Of a stretch of DNA of 64,000 bases, positions 58,984-64,000 are shown piece by piece. Origin of the DNA: Climacteris rufus (lineage: Eukaryota > Chordata > Aves > Passeriformes > Climacteridae); NCBI GenBank assembly GCA_013398175.1, contig VZRZ01004227.1:1401302-1465301 (forward strand). Direction: 5' to 3'. The position numbers were made by a program, and so were the translations under genes. The notes beneath the pieces are model-generated. The model was not told the origin of the DNA. It made no database searches and saw only the letters and a program-made list of their open reading frames with translations. Within the stretch, counting starts at the first letter, position 1. The number at the start of each line of letters is the position of its first letter.

Positions 58984-61900
58984 CTGCGGGACAAGCACAG
59001 GGCTCAGCGCCAGCAGGGGCACAGCACAGCAGAGGAGGGCTCACCACACACCCAGGGAGAGCGTGGGGGGACAGTGCTGGCTGCTCACAGTGGGCACTGC
59101 TGGTGGAGGAACCTGCACTGCCCCAGGCGCAGACACCCACGGGCCCACGAACCCGAGCAGGAGAACCCCAGCGTTCGAGAGGTGGCACCTTCCCACCTTA
59201 CCTTCTTTAATCCATCTCTGTGATGGGCCCTGCTCATCTCTTACCTACCATAACCTAGAGCTTCCTGTGGTTCTGCCAGCAAGACGTGTGAACAGCCAAG
59301 GAACAGCACAGGCCAGCACAGGGATGCTTCGGGACTGTCAGTGGATTTCTCCTGACAAATGCTCAGCTGTGTTTCACCCTTCAGCTACTCCCCTCTGCTA
59401 ACATACCTAATGCCATTTTTATTGGAAGCATACAGAACATGGCAATGTTCAGGAGTGAACATGGGATCTAAGAAGCAGCCAGTGCTCCTGAATGCTGTCT
59501 TCCTCTGGAAATTGCACGGCCTCTAACTAACTCAATTCAAAAAAGAAAGAAAAAAAAGGCAACCAGAGCAAAACACCATGAAATGAACGATTTAGAACTT
59601 GTACTGTGGCTACAATGTTGTCAAACTTGTATCTGATCAATTTTTTAACGATTTCCCTAACTTACCTCAGACTTAAATTACTTTGGATCCCACAGGCAAC
59701 AAATCTCAGCCTGGTGTCCCACAGAGGAACTCCCACCAGCCAGCACTGGGCCTGTGTTCATGTCAGCACCTTCTCCCCCCCACTCATTAACTGTTTTTAA
59801 TGGCTCAGAGTGTCAGGTAATTATTTCAACCATAACCCATACGAAATCAGTCTATTCCAGCTGCTAATGACCAGTTAAACTGCAATAACGAGACGTTTTA
59901 AGTGGGCTATTACTGTAGGCACTACTTTGGCATTAATAGAAGAATTGTTCTTGTGGGGGATGAAGATGCACTTGTGGCCTGAAGGACCAAGTGGAGGCAC
60001 GTGAAATTTCCTGGATGTTCATAACAAACCACTCAGTTTTACTGGGGCTCTGCTGCACCTTAATTTTTAAATAGAAAAATAAATATATTCTGGTAGTAGT
60101 TGAGGAACAGAGGTTTTATGGCTTTTTACCTTCACCCCATCCATCACCCCTGGATCCTGCTCAGGCACCTAGGGGTGAACTTTTGACTTTGGAGTATTTA
60201 GATATTTTCTTTTGACTTTTTTTAATGAGTCTTCTGGCGCTCAAGCAGCTGCCAGAGTCAAGAATACCAAAGGTGAGCATTGTCCAAATCCTCCAATTCC
60301 AGGCCCTGCTTCAAAGCCTCTGAGACCAGTGGGAATAGCTGGATGCAGCTCTGGCTGTACCAGCACAGCTCTGTGCAGCAATGCTGGGCACTAACTCCTG
60401 CAGGCACCACACACAAGTGGATTATGAACTCCAGCACCCTGTTTATCCTGTTTAAAAATGGCCATTTGGTTCTAATTTGTCTGAAATTGTTCACAAAAAT
60501 AGCTGACAGCTTACAAAACTCCGCTCCCTCTGCTATGCTGCTGGCACTTGGCGTGGAGCCTGGCACTGAGAGGGACTCACTGGTGCTCCCTGTGCCTGCC
60601 TGGGGCACCCATCCCTGCAGTGGGCAGCAGTGCCTGCCCTGCCCATCCCTTGGGACGAGCCCTGTCACAGCCACACACGTGGCTGAAACACCGGCTCCAT
60701 TCTCAAGTATTTTTTTTGGCAACTAAGGAGGGACAGAGGGAGCCCAGCCTGACTTGCAGCTTCCAGATTTACTCAGGGCAGTCAGTATATCACACCCTGG
60801 CTTTTAAAGCACACACAGTGATGTCCCTTCCCTCCTGTTTGTGCCACTAATGCTAAAAACAGCATTAACAACACAGCCATGTCTTCAGCCAGGACAAGGT
60901 CCTGCTAACAGGAAAGACCATCACTCCACCTTAGGAATAAAGCAAATCCAATGACACCCGTCCTGGATCTCCGTACTCACAACAGATGGCAAGCAGCACT
61001 TGTCAGAAACCATGCCCAAAATGCAAACAGAAAATAATCAGGCAGTTCAGCTGACAGGGCAACAAAGGAAGGTACCTGGTCGGCCACAGCTACTGAGGGA
61101 TCTTGGATAAACTAACGATAAAAACATATTGATCCACCCCAGAATGGCGCTGGAACGAAGCCACTTGTGGCAGGAGGGAGGGATCTGCCGTGCACAATAC
61201 ATGAGGCTCAAAAGACTGATGCAGTCCCTGCTTCGTTATCGATTGTGCTTTGTTATCTTACAGCACCCTTCATTCAAGGATTTCAGCATACTTTGCTTAT
61301 CCAGGCAAATCCATTCCCAAAACAAAATTCTGAGGGACAGAGGGTGAAAACTGCCCCAGAGATTTAATATGGGCTCTTAATTAGTCTTCAAATTGTTCTT
61401 ACTGGGAAGAAATAGAGAGATGATTTTAGTTGCCAAGGAAATTCAAACAGAAGTTTAGCAACTTGCAGTGGTGCTCTGCTGCAAGTTTGGGGCTGGAGGG
61501 GAAGGAAGCGGCTCCTCCAACAGACCTGGAGGGGAGCTCAGGAAGGAAAAATTAATTACCGGTGCTGAACACTGGCCAAGCCATCAGACACAACACTTCT
61601 GCATCCTTAAAAAACTACCATGTGATTTTTCATGACCACAGATGGTCTGGATCCTGGTAGAGCTTCTCAGCTGAAACAGGCAATTTCAGCCTCACAGACT
61701 CCTCTGAGGATGCGGGGCAGAGGATGGGAGTGGGGGAGCACGGGGCACACACTCTGCTCTTCCCCTGATGCCAGCTGTGCATTTCCAAGACTACAGGGAG
61801 AAGACAGCTTTGGGAACCACCAGTTATCCCAGTGGATAGGGACCAGTGGCACAAGCAGCCCAAGGAGAGTGGGCAGCAGCGGACAGAGGGGCGATGATGA

Positions 61901-64000
61901 ACAGGTGAGTGGTGAAGGACATTTCTAAGGGCTTTTTCTCCAAAACATGACAACAAAAAGCAAGCTGGAAGATGATGACAGCAGAAGATTTGCCCTTTGG
62001 AGAAGCTTGCCAGTAACTAACAGAGCCCTGGCAGTCTGTGCTGCCTTGGTGAGCTCTTCCAGTCACTCTGATAAGCGAGGAGGAGGGAGCTGGTTCCCAA
62101 AAAAACATGGTCAGGACTTGGGCTGCACCAGAGCCTGGCTCCTGGCACTCTCTTTTTCACCTCAGCAATGCAAACAAGAAAATTGCTCCTGCATACTGAG
62201 CTCTCTGGCATCTCCTGATGTCTGACCACAAGAACCACCATGAAGTAATGACTTCCCCTTAACAGAAGTCAGGGAAAGGGTGTCTTCAGGGCTGCATCGC
62301 TGCACAGCATTCAGGAGTTTTTGCTCAGTTACGGCCACACCAAGTTACACTGGCCTCACAGCAAAGGTTGAGTCACATGCAGCAGCAGCAAGGGGAGAGG
62401 CATGGAGAGCTGTGGGGAGCCCTTCCTCAGGTTTCTCTGAGTTTGTTTTCCTTCTGACAGTCAATTTGGATGAGGAAAACCACCTCCACACACAGAGGTC
62501 CCTATGCAAAGATTTCCTGCATTTGTCTCTGCAAATGTAGCTAAGGTGGGTGTTTTCTTACGCTGCAGTGCTGCCTCTGAGGTGCCCTGCTGGGATGACA
62601 GTCTTCCACTGTCCACTTCCACCTCCCTAGCCTGCCTCCCAGATTTCACCTTCACAAAATCCAGATCCCACTGGCCACTTGGAAAAGCCCCTCCTGGAAG
62701 CAACATCCTTCCTTCCCCAGACCTGCCCACCTACAGCACCTGATCCCTGCTGCCAAGAACAAACACCCAGTGCTTTTGCAGAAAACAACCTCCTCCTTTC
62801 AGAGCTGGGGCACAAACCTGATATGCTGATAAAGGTAGATCCCACCTGTATAAACAGGCACCAGAAAAAATATGCTCCATAAAATATGCCCCACAAAATA
62901 TGCTCCATAAACATAAGCTTTCGAAACAGAGCTCTGTACCACTGATGACTACAGAACATATTTATTTACCTATGGGTGTTAATTTGCCCCATAAATCCTT
63001 AAGTAAAGACGCTGACTGCTTTTTTTTCCACTTCTCCACCTTTTCCTTGAAGCAAAACCATTCTGCACACGGCAGGGTGGCCTCAGCAAATGCTCCAGTG
63101 ACAATCTCATGAGGACTTATAAACCATGAGCTGCCAGCACACGAGGCAAAAAGGCTCCTGTTCCATCTCAGGTGACCTTTAATGCAAATCCATTCAGTCC
63201 CTGGGATCTCACAGCTCCCATGTCAGGATGGCACTAAGAGGATGAAGCCTGAGAGACACTGAATTCTTTTTGATGCTGCCAAGCCTGTTTGCCTCCTTCC
63301 CTGCCCCTCTGTTCTTTGAAAGCAGTTGCTGTTCTGACACAGTATCTCCATCTGGCAGGGTGAATAAGCACCCAGAGACATCAAAAAAATGAGTCAATGC
63401 TACTGATTTAAAGAAGTATTGTGAGATTTCATTTCAAACTATGGGGATTACTTTTAAATAGCTCCCTTTAAAGAATTAATCCCAAGATGATGGCACAAAC
63501 ACAGCAGAGCCCGCAGAGCTCCTATCTCTGCTGTCCTTCTGCCAGAAGCCAGCTGCTCCTGGTCCATGGCCACTGCTGTGTATGCCAACCTCCACAGTGC
63601 AGCTCCTGTTGCTGTCCCAGAGCTCATCACTTGGGATGGGTACACATCCCAAACCTTCTCTCAATGTTTCAAAGCTTAATGGCTATTCCACTGCTCCCTG
63701 CGTGCCAGGGCTGCTCCAGTGCCTGGTCTGCCAATGAAAGCAACTGGCACTGCAGAGCAGAAGATGCTCCACCCCTCCCCAGGGATCACCAGGGTGTTAA
63801 CACTGGCCAAGCAGGTGGAAGGAGGGGGAATCAAGGGGTTCAGCAGGGCTCCCCAAATGCTGTCACACCAAGTGTGCTGCATTTTGGATGGGAGTATCTG
63901 CTCTTTGCTCCCCAAGAAGAGAGATCATGGCATGGGAAGCTCTGTCCCACTTTTGGAATAGGAAAGCCTGGAGCATCCTGCTTTCCATCTGGAAAGAGAA
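58984..64000 (-). other. JADE2 intron, running off the window
   Basis: I looked on the minus strand for the preceding exon (first PHD finger and zinc knuckle, ending in a CIQ-type sequence) and did not find it, so it should lie beyond 64,000. A 14-bp tandem repeat is at 62867-62908. No CR1 tail or RNA gene was recognised. Confidence 0.7.
62867..62908 (+). repeat. 14-bp tandem repeat, 3 copies
   Basis: AAAATATGCTCCAT, AAAATATGCCCCAC, AAAATATGCTCCAT, directly adjacent. Confidence 0.93.

Noticed and set aside
58739..59401. Frames of 149 (minus) and 205 (plus) codons around the JADE2 PHD exon
   Set aside because: Alternative frames over a recognised exon and its intron; no independent support.
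60258..60722. Candidate upstream JADE2 exon near a CTGGATGCA word at 60340
   Set aside because: The minus-strand frame lacks PHD cysteines and the site is not followed by a GT donor.
1..64000. tRNA, rRNA, CRISPR array or operon-like gene clusters
   Set aside because: None seen. The window is an ordinary vertebrate multi-exon locus and nothing suggests a prokaryotic or viral system.

Overview
This is a vertebrate nuclear window, most probably from a bird. The evidence is three conserved vertebrate genes split by phase-consistent introns, GC-rich CpG-island promoters, and at least eight CR1 retroposon tails (some ending near an ATTCTATG-type 3' end) as the only clear interspersed repeats. Gene order is SEC24A (minus), SAR1B (plus), JADE2 (minus). 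This is the same neighbourhood as human 5q31.1. The species cannot be named from the sequence.

Layout. Bases 1-8.2 kb hold three internal coding exons of SEC24A (proline-rich N-terminal region) and their introns. Bases 8.24-9.77 kb are a CpG island interrupted by a 455-base assembly gap. It lies between the divergent SEC24A and SAR1B genes and is their likely shared promoter. The first coding exon of SEC24A is not visible and is probably in the gap. SAR1B is complete as coding sequence, in six exons between 13,771 and 20,439, giving a 197-residue Sar1 GTPase with every G motif intact. A perfect 21-copy CCCTTCT heptamer array starts 7 bases after the exon boundary of its fifth coding exon. From about 21 to 43.5 kb there is no recognisable gene. 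This stretch holds CR1 fragments, a second short gap, a 15-bp perfect palindrome, a cluster of AP-1-like TGA(C/G)TCA sites, an orphan CpG island at about 36.3-36.7 kb and small tandem repeats. From about 43.5 to 64 kb is the 3' half of JADE2: a roughly 3.6-kb 3' UTR with a good polyadenylation signal, the terminal coding exon and three upstream exons. The exons for the N-terminal JADE region and first PHD finger are beyond 64,000.

Functional logic. SAR1B and SEC24A act in one machine, the COPII coat. SAR1B-GTP recruits the SEC23/SEC24 inner coat to ER exit sites, and SEC24A binds cargo. They are head-to-head across one CpG island, which would suit co-expression. JADE2 is a PHD-finger scaffold of the HBO1 histone acetyltransferase complex and has no direct link to COPII.

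Limits. All calls come from reading the sequence and from recalled protein families; no search was run. No new multi-gene system is evident. The best leads are non-coding or local: the heptamer array at a splice donor, a shifted SAR1B start codon, the AP-1 motif cluster and the orphan CpG island.
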